This document shows positions 25,200 to 34,247 of a stretch of 64,000 bases of DNA, piece by piece; position 1 is the first letter of the stretch; each line of letters begins with the position of its first letter. The stretch is from the NCBI RefSeq assembly GCF_009905615.1, contig NZ_JAAAKW010000004.1, positions 248,001-312,000 of the forward strand. The letters run 5' to 3'. This stretch comes from Pseudomonas sp. SLFW. Its GTDB lineage: Bacteria; Pseudomonadota; Gammaproteobacteria; Pseudomonadales; Pseudomonadaceae. Position numbers and translations under genes: made by a program. The notes under the pieces were generated by a model, which had not been told where the DNA came from, ran no database searches, and saw only the letters and a list, made by a program, of their open reading frames with translations.

Positions 25200-26150
25200 T
25201 CAGCCTTGCGGACCGATGACCTTGGTCAGGCTCTGACTCGCCGCTGCCGCTCGGATGCTTTCCAGCAGGTGGGGAAGGCTGGGGTCCGGGTGAGGCTCAT
25301 CGCGCCAGCACATCCCGAGCGACCCTACGGCATTGAGCTCGAATTTCAACGGGACCACCAGTCTGCGTTGGGTGAAGTGATCCGCCACACGGTCGGATGC
25401 AATCGACAGCATGTCGCTGTAATGCAGTAACCAGAGATTACCGATGAGGGATGTCGACTCGATCCGATACGGAAGCGGGCGTTGCCCCGCGCGGGTTAGC
25501 GCCATATCGAGTTTGGTCCGAATCGGGGTGCTCTTGGCCCAGACGATCCAGTCATAGCTGCGCAGATCATCCCAACTCAGATTGTCGTTGTAGGTCAGGG
25601 GGTGGCCAGGGCGACAGATCACGCGCATGGCCTCGTCATACAGTTGTTCGCTTTGCAGCGAGGGGCGAGGGGAGTAGGCATCGAGGCGTCCGACCACGAG
25701 GTCAAGCTGGCCCAGTTCCAGGCGTTCGAGCAATTCGTTCATGGTCCCTTCCTGCAGTTCAACCTGCGCCCCTGGATGGCGCTGCAGAAACTGCATGATC
25801 GCGGCAGGGACCAGGTTCGGGGCTGATGCCGGAGAGGTGCCTATGACCACTCTGTAGGAGCTGCCGTCCTGCATGGCTTTTAGATTCAGCTGTGCGCGAT
25901 CCATTTCGCTCAAGACCCGCCGGGCGTGGCCTAGCAGCATCAAACCTTGGGCCGTTGGGGTCAGGCCGCGCGCATGGCGCTCGAAGAGGGGCGCTCCTAC
26001 GTCCTCCTCCAGCTCTTTCAACCATTTGGAAAGGGCGGGCTGGGTGCTGAAAGTTGCCCGGGCTGCCTCAGTCACGCTGCCGGTTTCTTCGAGGCTTATG
26101 AGTAATTGAAGGTGCTGCATGCGCAGGCGGCGAATCCAGTCGGTGGCCAT
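25200..26150 (-). CDS. LysR-type regulator of the gentisate cluster
   Basis: A 316-residue LTTR. The N-terminal winged helix reads LQLLISLEETGSVTEAARATFSTQPALSKWLKELE; the effector domain begins near residue 95. It is divergent from the gentisate 1,2-dioxygenase gene across 142 bp that contain an AT-rich, promoter-like tract. Position makes it the probable activator, with 3-hydroxybenzoate or gentisate as effector. This is inferred from layout. Confidence 0.87.
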   Translation of the reverse strand: MATDWIRRLRMQHLQLLISLEETGSVTEAARATFSTQPALSKWLKELEEDVGAPLFERHARGLTPTAQGLMLLGHARRVLSEMDRAQLNLKAMQDGSSYRVVIGTSPASAPNLVPAAIMQFLQRHPGAQVELQEGTMNELLERLELGQLDLVVGRLDAYSPRPSLQSEQLYDEAMRVICRPGHPLTYNDNLSWDDLRSYDWIVWAKSTPIRTKLDMALTRAGQRPLPYRIESTSLIGNLWLLHYSDMLSIASDRVADHFTQRRLVVPLKFELNAVGSLGMCWRDEPHPDPSLPHLLESIRAAAASQSLTKVIGPQG

Positions 26151-26292
26151 GGGTGCCTCGGGTCGGGTAATGCTTGGCGGGGTTAACTATACAAAAATAT
26201 ATATGGGTTTATCGCTAAATACCATTATTCGGATATGTGAGATGGGCCAATAATCGCCCTACAACAAATGGCCAGCTGAAAAAGGTCCCCTC

Positions 26293-27333
26293 ATGAACAA
26301 CACCATCAGTGACGAACGCGCTGCGTTTTATCAGCGCATCGACAAGCACAATTTGATGCCGCTCTGGGAACAACTGCACAACCTGGTTCCGCGTCAGCCT
26401 GCAGGTGCCTGTCAGCCTGCTCTGTGGAGCTACAAGACGCTCCGTCCTTTTCTGACCGAGTCGGGGGATTTGATCTCTGCCGAGGAAGCGGTGCGCCGTG
26501 TACTGGTTCTGGAGAATCCTGCGCTGCGTGGCACTGCTTCGATTACCTCCAGTCTGTACGCCGGCTTGCAGATGATCCTTCCAGGAGAAGTCGCTCCGAG
26601 CCATCGCCACAGTCAGTCTGCCTTGCGTTTCGTCATCGAAGGCCGAGGTGCCTACACAGCAGTGGATGGCGAGCGGGCAACGATGGAGCCTGGGGACTTC
26701 ATCATCACGCCGTCCTGGACATGGCATGACCACGGGAATCCGCCACAGCTTGAAGGCGGGGAGCCGGTCATCTGGCTCGACGGTCTTGATATCCCGATCG
26801 TGCGTTTCTTCGACGCCGGTTTCGCAGAGAACTACGAAAAGCCGGTGCAGCCCATCAGTCGTCCAGAAGGCAATAGCCTGGCGCGATACGGTATGAACCT
26901 ACTGCCGGTCCGCCATCAGGCAACGTCTCACACCTCTCCCATTTTCAGCTACCCCTACGCCCGGACGCGCGAGGCGCTGGAGACGCTCCTGCGTCATGAA
27001 GAAATTGACGAGTGCGACGGCGTCAAGCTGCGTTACGTCAATCCGGCGACAGGCGGTTGGCCTATGCCCACCATCGCCACCTTCATGCAGGTTCTGCCTC
27101 GCCAGTTCAGCGGCAAGACCAGCCGCAGCACCGACGCAACCGTTTACTCAGTGGTCGAAGGGCGGGGCACGGTCTGGATTGCCGATCAGCGTTTCGACTA
27201 CGAACCTCGCGACACATTTGTGGTGCCGAGCTGGGCCGCTCTGCGCTTTGAGAATCATGAAGAGTGCGTCCTGTTCAGTTTTTCGGATCGTCCAGTGCAG
27301 CAGGCCTTGGGCATCCTTCGCGAATCCCGTTAA
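26293..27333 (+). CDS. Gentisate 1,2-dioxygenase
   Basis: A 346-residue bicupin ring-cleavage enzyme. The N-terminal cupin carries the iron ligands in [13 protein letters not shown] (His104, His106), with a further His-rich stretch at SWTWHDHG. The second cupin (about 250-340) lacks the His set, as is usual. It opens gentisate with O2 to maleylpyruvate using Fe(II). It is the first gene of a plus-strand pathway unit running to 31364. Confidence 0.93.
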   Translation: MNNTISDERAAFYQRIDKHNLMPLWEQLHNLVPRQPAGACQPALWSYKTLRPFLTESGDLISAEEAVRRVLVLENPALRGTASITSSLYAGLQMILPGEVAPSHRHSQSALRFVIEGRGAYTAVDGERATMEPGDFIITPSWTWHDHGNPPQLEGGEPVIWLDGLDIPIVRFFDAGFAENYEKPVQPISRPEGNSLARYGMNLLPVRHQATSHTSPIFSYPYARTREALETLLRHEEIDECDGVKLRYVNPATGGWPMPTIATFMQVLPRQFSGKTSRSTDATVYSVVEGRGTVWIADQRFDYEPRDTFVVPSWAALRFENHEECVLFSFSDRPVQQALGILRESR

Positions 27334-27355
27334 TCCTTGAAGATTGGAGCACCCC

Positions 27356-28054
27356 ATGACTTACGTCGTCGCACCCCAGGCAGTGACTGCACTCGCCATC
27401 AATGGCACGTCAGACACCTTTCCCGTTCGCCGGGTTTACTGCGTAGGCCGCAACTATGCGGCCCATGCACGGGAGATGGGTTTCGACCCGGATCGCGAGC
27501 CACCGTTTTTCTTCTGCAAGCCGGCCGACTCCGTGGTGCCAGCCAAAAGCGGCCAGACGCTGGAAATCCCGTACCCGAGTGAAACCGGCAATTATCACTA
27601 TGAGATCGAGCTGGTCGCGGCCATTGGTAAGGGCGGTCGTGACATCCCGCTGGAGACCGCCGTCGAGCACGTCTGGGGCTATGCCGTTGGCCTGGACATG
27701 ACACGTCGAGACCTGCAGATGAAGATGCGTGAAATGGGTCGGCCGTGGGAGATCGGCAAGTCGTTCGACCAGTCGGCGCCGATCGGGCCGCTCACGCCAG
27801 CGGCTGAATTCGATGTGGCCTCTGATGCGGCCATCTGGTTGCAGGTCAACGGTGTGGACAAGCAGCGCAGCAGCATCGACAAGCTGATCTGGTCCGTTGC
27901 GGAAACAATCGCCTACCTGTCTCGCTTTTTCGAGCTGCAGCCGGGTGACCTCATCATGACAGGCACCCCTGAAGGGGTCGGTCCGGTGGTGGCAGGCGAA
28001 CTGATGATCGGCGGCGTACAGCAGTTGGGTGAAATCAGCGTCCGCGTCATCTGA
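27356..28054 (+). CDS. Fumarylpyruvate hydrolase (FAH family)
   Basis: A 232-residue FAH-fold hydrolase. The metal site shows as [16 protein letters not shown], with the paired glutamates, and an Asp further on in [23 protein letters not shown] is the C-terminal signature. It splits fumarylpyruvate to fumarate and pyruvate, the last step of the gentisate route. ATG 27356 (MTYVVAP) follows a GGAG; it starts 22 nt after the dioxygenase. Confidence 0.92.
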   Translation: MTYVVAPQAVTALAINGTSDTFPVRRVYCVGRNYAAHAREMGFDPDREPPFFFCKPADSVVPAKSGQTLEIPYPSETGNYHYEIELVAAIGKGGRDIPLETAVEHVWGYAVGLDMTRRDLQMKMREMGRPWEIGKSFDQSAPIGPLTPAAEFDVASDAAIWLQVNGVDKQRSSIDKLIWSVAETIAYLSRFFELQPGDLIMTGTPEGVGPVVAGELMIGGVQQLGEISVRVI

Positions 28055-28105
28055 AAGCACACTTGAACACGTGCTTTCTCAACCCTTGGAGCTTGGAGAA
28101 CCACC

Positions 28106-29479
28106 ATGGCTTCCACTGATAATAACAACAGTGTGGATGTACAAAAGTTTATCGATGCGCAACCCGTGACGCGATTCCAATGGCTGATTTGCCTGTTGTG
28201 TTTTCTCGTCACTGCGCTGGATGGACTTGACACTGCCGCGGCCGGATTCATCGCTCCAGCACTTCGAGAGGAGTGGGCGCTGACGCCGGGGCAGCTCAAC
28301 CCTGTCCTGGGTGCTGCGCTGCTCGGCCTGATGTTCGGCGCGTTCGCCGCTGGCCCGCTGGCGGACCGTTTTGGACGCAAGACCGTGCTGCTGGGATCGG
28401 TGCTGTGCTTTGGCGGCTGGAGCGTCGCGGCGGCGTTCTCACAGAACGTCGAGACCCTGACGATTCTGCGCTTCCTCACCGGCCTTGGCCTCGGCGGCGC
28501 CATGCCTAATGCCATCACGCTGACGTCCGAATACTGCCCAACCCGCCGTCGCTCACTGATGGTGACCAGCATGTTCTGTGGCTTCACCCTCGGTTCGGCG
28601 TTGGGAGGGATTGTCGCTGCGCACATGGTCCCGCTTTATGGCTGGCGTAGCGTGCTGTTGATCGGCGGGGTACTGCCTGTACTGGTGCTGCCTCTGCTTG
28701 CGCTGTTATTGCCGGAGTCGGCAGGTTTCCTGGTGCTTCGGCGCAAGGATCATCGTGAGCGCGTCGAGCGCATCTTGCGTCGAATCGGCGACCTTCCCGA
28801 TGCGTGGAACGGCAAGTTCCTGGTCAATGACACCAAGACCAAGGAGCACTCGCCCGTACGCATCATCTTGCGGGGTGAGCTCAGCCGCGGAACGTTTCTG
28901 TTATGGACAGCCTTCTTCATGAGCCTGCTGATCATCTACATGATGACCAACTGGCTGCCCATGCTCATCAAGGACACGGGGCTGTCCTTGAGTCAGGCGG
29001 CGCTGGTGAGCGCGATGTTTCAGGTCGGAGGGACGGTTGGCGCCATTTTCCTTGGCGGCGCGATGGATCGTTTTGACCCTTGGCGTGTGCTGACGCTTGC
29101 CTATGTCATCGGCGCCGGATTTCTCTGGTTCATCGGTCAGTTCTATCACGACTTCACGCTACTGATCGTCGGCGTGGCGGGGATGGGCGCCTGCATCAGC
29201 GGCACTCAGGTCGGCGCGAACGCCCTGGCGTCCGGGTTCTACCCCACGGCCAGTCGGGCCACGGGTGTGGCGTGGTCGCACGGTGTCGGCCGTATCGGCT
29301 CAGTGACCGGGACACTGGGTGGCGGCGCGCTGCTCGGCCTGGGGCTGAATTTCAACGGCATTTTTTCCTTGTTGACGCTGCCTGCACTGCTGGCGGCGGG
29401 GGCAATGTTCTTCATGGGCAGGTATTACCGCGGGGCAACACCGCCATCCGCAGCGTTGCCCGCTACGCCACCGGTTTGA
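28106..29479 (+). CDS. AAHS-family aromatic acid transporter (3-hydroxybenzoate/gentisate uptake)
   Basis: A 457-residue MFS protein with AAHS signature DGLDTAAAGFIAPAL and loop motif GPLADRFGRKTVL. Twelve helices are predicted. Placed inside the gentisate cluster between the hydrolase and the isomerase, it most likely imports 3-hydroxybenzoate or gentisate with protons. It resembles the transporter at 8453 in length and motif order. Confidence 0.9.
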   Translation: MASTDNNNSVDVQKFIDAQPVTRFQWLICLLCFLVTALDGLDTAAAGFIAPALREEWALTPGQLNPVLGAALLGLMFGAFAAGPLADRFGRKTVLLGSVLCFGGWSVAAAFSQNVETLTILRFLTGLGLGGAMPNAITLTSEYCPTRRRSLMVTSMFCGFTLGSALGGIVAAHMVPLYGWRSVLLIGGVLPVLVLPLLALLLPESAGFLVLRRKDHRERVERILRRIGDLPDAWNGKFLVNDTKTKEHSPVRIILRGELSRGTFLLWTAFFMSLLIIYMMTNWLPMLIKDTGLSLSQAALVSAMFQVGGTVGAIFLGGAMDRFDPWRVLTLAYVIGAGFLWFIGQFYHDFTLLIVGVAGMGACISGTQVGANALASGFYPTASRATGVAWSHGVGRIGSVTGTLGGGALLGLGLNFNGIFSLLTLPALLAAGAMFFMGRYYRGATPPSAALPATPPV

Positions 29480-29496
29480 TCACGAGAGAATTCACC

Positions 29497-30138
29497 ATGC
29501 GGCTTTACGGTTTTTTTAACAGTTCGACCTCGTATCGAGTGCGCATCGCTCTGGCGTTGAAGAACATTGGCTTCGAGCATCACGGCATCAACCTGCGCAG
29601 CGGGGAGCAGTCGAGTGCGGACTATCTCGCGCTCAACCCTGCCGCAAGCGTTCCGCTGCTGATCGATAGCGACGGGACGACGCTCAGCCAGTCCCTGGCG
29701 ATCATCGAGTATCTGGACGACACGCGCGACGGGCTTCGTCTGATTCCCGCGGATCCACTGGCTCGCGCCCGTGTGATGGAAGCGTCGCTGGCGATCAGTT
29801 GTGACATTCACCCCATTAACAACTTGCGGGTGCTCGGTTACCTGAAGCGCGAGCTGGGCGTAACGGATGAGCAGAAAAACACTTGGTACAAGCACTGGGT
29901 AGAGGTGGGGCTGGCGGCTTTCGAGCAGTTGTTACAGCGCTATGGCCACGGCCCGTTCTGCTTCGGTGAGAGCCCGACCCTGGCGGATTGTTGCCTCGTG
30001 CCTCAGGTCGCCAATGCCCTGCGTATGGGGTGCGATCTGGAGCGCTTTGAGCGGGTCATGCTCACGTATCGGCACTGCCTGGCTCAAGAGCCTTTTCAGC
30101 GGGCCGCGCCGGATCGTCAGCCCGATTACATCGTATGA
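29497..30138 (+). CDS. Maleylpyruvate isomerase (zeta-class glutathione transferase)
   Basis: A 213-residue GST. The N-terminal motif SSTSYRVRIALALK supplies the catalytic Ser region, NPAASVPLLID the cis-Pro loop, and LSQSLAIIEYLD the glutathione gamma-Glu site. It converts maleylpyruvate to fumarylpyruvate with glutathione. ATG 29497 lies 17 nt after the transporter stop. The next gene may start at an ATG overlapping its stop codon. Confidence 0.92.
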   Translation: MRLYGFFNSSTSYRVRIALALKNIGFEHHGINLRSGEQSSADYLALNPAASVPLLIDSDGTTLSQSLAIIEYLDDTRDGLRLIPADPLARARVMEASLAISCDIHPINNLRVLGYLKRELGVTDEQKNTWYKHWVEVGLAAFEQLLQRYGHGPFCFGESPTLADCCLVPQVANALRMGCDLERFERVMLTYRHCLAQEPFQRAAPDRQPDYIV

Positions 30139-30164
30139 ATCAAGAAGTCGAGGGAGACATTCTC

Positions 30165-31364
30165 ATGAACAGTCCTCAAGCAAAACAAAAAGTCATTGTC
30201 GTCGGCGGCGGTATCGGTGGTCTGGCGGCCGCACTGGCGCTCACCCGCCAGGGGATTCAGGTGCAACTGCTGGAGCAGGCCGATGAAATCGCCGAAATCG
30301 GTGCCGGCATTCAGCTGGGCCCAAACGCTTACGCCGCGCTCGACGCTCTGGGTGTGGGCGAGGCTGCAAGACGTCGTTCGGTGTTCACTGACCACATCAT
30401 CATGATGGACGCCGTGGATGCCAAGGAAGTAATCCGCATCGACGTGGGTGAGGCGTTTCAGAAGCGTTTCGGCAACCCCTACGGTGTCATTCATCGGGCT
30501 GACATTCATCGCTCCATTCTGGAGGCGGTGGAGAAAGACCCACTGATCAGTTTCCACACTTCGACGCGGGTCGTCAGCATGGACTTGCAAGGGTCCAAAA
30601 CGGTGTTGATCGACAGTAACGAGCAGCGCTACGAAGCCGACGCGGTGATCGGTTGCGACGGCGTGAAGTCGGTGGTCAGGACTCACCTGCTGGGTGACAA
30701 ACCTCGTGTGACCGGGCATGTGGTTTACCGCGCCGTGGTTGAGCGCGCGAGCATGCCCGAGGAATTGCGCATCAATGCGCCCGTGCTGTGGGCCGGCCCT
30801 CGCTGCCACCTCGTGCATTACCCCCTGCGCGGCGGTGAGCAATACAACCTGGTGGTGACGTTTCACAGCCGTGAAGAAGAGGAGTGGGGCGTTCGGGACG
30901 GAAGCAAGGAAGAGGTGCTGTCCTACTTCGAAGGCGTTCACGAAATCCCGCATCAGATGCTTCATACCCCCAGCTCCTGGCGTCGCTGGGCAACTGCCGA
31001 CCGCGAGCCGGTGGAGGCGTGGGGTGCAGGAAACGCGACGCTGCTGGGCGATGCCGCCCATCCCATGAGTCAGTACCTGGCGCAGGGTGCCTGTATGGCA
31101 CTGGAAGATGCGGTAACGCTAGGCGAGGCGGTGAAGGCAAACGCAGGTGATCTGTCAGCCGCGTTCCGCCTTTATGAGTCCGTGCGCATCCCTCGAACGG
31201 CGCGCGTGGTGTGGTCAACCCGGGAAATGGGTCGGATCTATCACGCCAAGGGAGTGGAGCGCCTTGTGCGCAACAATCTCTGGAAAGGCAAAGGCCAAAA
31301 CGATTTTTACAATGGCATGAGCTGGTTGTACTCCTGGAGCGTGGCCAGTTGCCTTCAGTCCTGA
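30165..31364 (+). CDS. 3-Hydroxybenzoate 6-monooxygenase
   Basis: A 399-residue FAD monooxygenase. The dinucleotide motif is VVGGGIGGLAAALAL, the DG motif is IGCDGVKSVVR, and the GD motif is LLGDAAHPM. It hydroxylates 3-hydroxybenzoate to gentisate with NADH and O2, the entry step of this pathway. I chose ATG 30165 with GAGGGAG upstream; an in-frame ATG at 30135 overlaps the isomerase stop and would add ten residues. No other gene of the pathway follows. Confidence 0.92.
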   Translation: MNSPQAKQKVIVVGGGIGGLAAALALTRQGIQVQLLEQADEIAEIGAGIQLGPNAYAALDALGVGEAARRRSVFTDHIIMMDAVDAKEVIRIDVGEAFQKRFGNPYGVIHRADIHRSILEAVEKDPLISFHTSTRVVSMDLQGSKTVLIDSNEQRYEADAVIGCDGVKSVVRTHLLGDKPRVTGHVVYRAVVERASMPEELRINAPVLWAGPRCHLVHYPLRGGEQYNLVVTFHSREEEEWGVRDGSKEEVLSYFEGVHEIPHQMLHTPSSWRRWATADREPVEAWGAGNATLLGDAAHPMSQYLAQGACMALEDAVTLGEAVKANAGDLSAAFRLYESVRIPRTARVVWSTREMGRIYHAKGVERLVRNNLWKGKGQNDFYNGMSWLYSWSVASCLQS

Positions 31365-31678
31365 GTCCACAACCAAAGGAGGTCACGATTCATTGATTAA
31401 TCATTAAAGCGGTCAGCTCGGGAGTTCCACGAAAAATTCCTGAGCTCATCCGTACTGGTACACGCGTTTTTTCAGTTATTGGATCACGACGGGAACGTAG
31501 CGGCCAATACACGATGACGAGTTTCGCAAATAACAATAAATGCTGATGCGTGACCGGAGGAATCAAGATGTCTGCCATTCCAGATGCAGGTCTACAGCCC
31601 ACCCAGAATGGGTGGTCCCAAAGGCCTGAACGCGCCCCCGTTGTCCCACCTCAATGTGTTTGAAAGCGGAGACACAAG
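31365..31678. other. Gene-free stretch after the gentisate cluster
   Basis: No gene is supported here. It begins with a strong Shine-Dalgarno-like AAAGGAGGT (31375-31383) that is not followed by any usable reading frame, as if a downstream gene had been lost. No terminator hairpin with a T-run is obvious. Confidence 0.5.
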
Positions 31679-32608
31679 GTGAATATCGACACCCGTATAA
31701 AGTTTCGTCATCTGGTGTGTTTTCTAGAGGTCGCGCGTCAGGGCACGTTGGCCAGGGCTTCGCAGAAGCTCGCTATCAGCCAGCCAGCGCTATCGAAGAC
31801 CTTGAAGGAGTTGGAAAGTCTGCTCTGTGCCAGCCTGTTCACGCGCAGCAAGTCGGGTGCGGCGCTCACGGACGCTGGCCAGGCGTTTCTGCGTTACGCA
31901 GCCCCTTGCGTGCAAACGTTGCGCGAAGGGGTCAGCAGTCTGCGTACCGGCGTGCATGGTGCTCCCGAGGTGCGTTTGGGGGCGTTGTCGACCGTCGAGA
32001 GCCTGCTGATGCCGGAGCTGGTCTGTCGGCTTCACGAGGCGCATCCCACGCTTGTGATCAACGTGGTCACCGGTCCCAGCGCTTATCTGCTCTCGCGCTT
32101 GCGCGGGGGAGAGATTGATCTGGTTGTCGGCAGAATGACCGACAGCCCGCAGATTCAGGGGTTGAGCTTTGAGCACCTCTACAACGAATCGATGACGTTG
32201 GTGGTACGTCCGGGCCATCCGTTGCTGGCACCGGATGCAGATCTTTCGACGCTGGAGCATTTCCCGGTCGTTCTGCCGTTGGCGGGAACGACCATCCGAA
32301 AATTTGCCGATAGCTTGTTCGTCCAGCACGGCATTCAGTCCCCGAAACAGCGGTTGGAAACACTCTCGCTGACGATCAGTCGGCGCTACGTGTCCTGCAG
32401 CGATGCGGTCTGGATCGCGCCTTACGACGCGGTGAGGCAGGACCTGCGATCAGGAGAGTTGGCGGAGTTGCATTTGGGGATACGGGAACCAGGAGGGTCG
32501 GTGGGCATATGCAGCAATCCAACGATGCCTCTGTCCCCTATGGCGCAGGGATGCGTAGAGGCGTTGCGGGAGGTGAGTCGGGCCTATTGTGAAAGCATGC
32601 AGCCATAA
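31679..32608 (+). CDS. PcaQ-like LysR-type regulator
   Basis: A 309-residue LTTR. Its N-terminus (NIDTRIKFRHLVCFLEVARQG, then ISQPALSKTLKELE) closely follows PcaQ, activator of protocatechuate genes, as I remember it. The start is GTG 31679 with GGAGA upstream. No pca structural gene lies beside it; the next gene on this strand encodes an unrelated-looking membrane protein. So the target may have changed, or be elsewhere in the genome. Confidence 0.82.
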   Translation: MNIDTRIKFRHLVCFLEVARQGTLARASQKLAISQPALSKTLKELESLLCASLFTRSKSGAALTDAGQAFLRYAAPCVQTLREGVSSLRTGVHGAPEVRLGALSTVESLLMPELVCRLHEAHPTLVINVVTGPSAYLLSRLRGGEIDLVVGRMTDSPQIQGLSFEHLYNESMTLVVRPGHPLLAPDADLSTLEHFPVVLPLAGTTIRKFADSLFVQHGIQSPKQRLETLSLTISRRYVSCSDAVWIAPYDAVRQDLRSGELAELHLGIREPGGSVGICSNPTMPLSPMAQGCVEALREVSRAYCESMQP

Positions 32609-32975
32609 CCTTCAGGTTACTGATTGCGGCGCTTTTTTCACTTTTGGGAACGTTGGCTCTCTCGGAAACTGAACTACCCCTTGCGTCAGTCCTGACGTTG
32701 GGGGGAGCACAACACAATAATTAGAAAACAGGAGGCCGGCATGTCAGAGGTTCAGGGTAGCCGAAACATCTACACACGATCATCCGGGGTTGCACCCCTT
32801 CATCACTGGACGGTTCGGGCCAGGGCAGCGGCGTCGCGCTGGCGTTGCCTCAGCCCTGTCTGACCCTTTAGATGATCGATGAGCCAGCGGCGATAGCAAC
32901 TCGCGAGTGTTGCGTTGTCCTGGCTGACATTACTGCCAATAACAATAAGAGCAGATGCTCTACGGAGAAGCCGAA
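32609..32975. other. Gene-free stretch upstream of a membrane-protein gene
   Basis: About 370 bp between the PcaQ-like gene and the next ATG. It contains an AGGAGG (32730-32735) followed by an ATG at 32741 opening only a short frame, and short open frames near 32872 with no recognisable product. I find no convincing gene. Confidence 0.4.
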
Positions 32976-34037
32976 ATGGCCATTCATTCCGAAGTCGATG
33001 TACACACGCGCAACACCGCGACGCCTGTCAGTTTCAACACCAGCCGGGTGCTTTGGGTGCCTGCAATAGGCGCCTTGTTGTATCCCTGGATCCTCAAGGC
33101 GTTCAACTGGGCGTTCACTTCCCCCGTGGCAGGAGGCGCCACTTCACGGTCAGCGTTTTTCTCGGTCGTCTTCCTCGCGGCGGCCTTGGCTGTTCCCCTG
33201 TTGGCGCTGACCCTGGCGACCCTCTCCTCACGCAACAGCACGCCCAGTTTGGCCGATATGCGTGCCAGACGGTACGCACTGTTCGTCATCGGCACTCCAT
33301 CGGCGTACGTCCTGCTTGGGGTCGTCCTGCACATGTTCAAAATCGATGTGAACGATGTGTGGATATGGACACCTGTCTGGTTGCTATCGGCGCTGTTTGC
33401 GGCAAGAACCCCGGCGGGGGATCTGCCTTTGCGCCAAGGTTCGACCGCTGTTTTGCGGGTTGCACATGGCATCAGCGGGGCTGTGGTGACGCTGTTCGTG
33501 CTGTTTCACCTGGGCAACCACCTTGCAGGCCTTTGGGGTGGGGAGGTTCACGAGGCTGTCGCGGATATCGGTCGGAAGGTTTATCGGGCCCTGGCCATTG
33601 AACCCTTGCTGATCCTCGCCATGTTCTTTCAGATCATCACCGGTTTGAAGCTCGCCTGGACATGGAGCGAGCGCGCAGAAGACAAGTACCGGATGTTTCA
33701 GGTGGCCTCCGGGGTGTGCATCGCAATGTTCGCGCTGTGCCACATGAACTCCGTTTTCATCATGGCCCGTACCATCCTCGACATTCCCACGGATTATGTC
33801 TTCGCCACCGGCGGCGGAAAAATGTTGCCTGACCCGTGGGCCGTTCGCCTCTTCCCTCACTACACGCTTGGCGGATTCTTCGTCCTGGCTCACCTGGTTT
33901 CCGGGCTGCGTGTCGTCATGCTGGCGCACGGCGCCAACCGAAGCACGGTCAATGCATTGTGGTGGGTCGGGGCGGCCTTCAGCGTCCTGGTGTCCCTGAC
34001 GATCATGTCCGCACTCGTTGGGGTCAGGGTCGTCTGA
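32976..34037 (+). CDS. Polytopic membrane protein with conserved histidines, paralogue 1 (cytochrome-b-like)
   Basis: A 353-residue protein with about eight hydrophobic helices. I do not recognise a named family. Histidines shared with the paralogue at 38978 are His164 (RVAHGI), His178 (LFHLGNHL), His182, His192, His256 (CHMNSVFI), His295 (PHYTLG), His306 (AHLVSGLR) and His318. Such pairs in helices, and the RVAHGISG...FHxxNHL pattern, suggest heme binding as in succinate dehydrogenase membrane anchors. No flavoprotein or iron-sulfur partner is adjacent. ATG 32976 has GGAGAAG upstream; the open frame reaches 32955. Confidence 0.7.
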   Translation: MAIHSEVDVHTRNTATPVSFNTSRVLWVPAIGALLYPWILKAFNWAFTSPVAGGATSRSAFFSVVFLAAALAVPLLALTLATLSSRNSTPSLADMRARRYALFVIGTPSAYVLLGVVLHMFKIDVNDVWIWTPVWLLSALFAARTPAGDLPLRQGSTAVLRVAHGISGAVVTLFVLFHLGNHLAGLWGGEVHEAVADIGRKVYRALAIEPLLILAMFFQIITGLKLAWTWSERAEDKYRMFQVASGVCIAMFALCHMNSVFIMARTILDIPTDYVFATGGGKMLPDPWAVRLFPHYTLGGFFVLAHLVSGLRVVMLAHGANRSTVNALWWVGAAFSVLVSLTIMSALVGVRVV

Positions 34038-34057
34038 CCGACTCATGACGTGCCGTG

Positions 34058-34083
34058 CTGCACCCTCTGCGGAGTGGGTGCAG
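34058..34083. repeat. Hairpin after membrane-protein paralogue 1
   Basis: Perfect 8-bp arms CTGCACCC (34058-34065) and GGGTGCAG (34076-34083) with a 10-nt loop. No T-run follows on either strand, so it could stabilise an mRNA end or act as a weak terminator. Confidence 0.4.
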
Positions 34084-34247
34084 TCACGTCAACCATTGAT
34101 CAAACGGCGTCGATCCTGACGCCCAAAAGAGCCCTGCGCGATGATGAAACAGGCTGTCCTGCAATAGCAGCCTGATCGTAGCGCCGTGCCCGTGAATTGA
34201 TAATCCCTTTGCCTGTTCGAAGCCCATCGGGCTTTTACGGAGCCACC

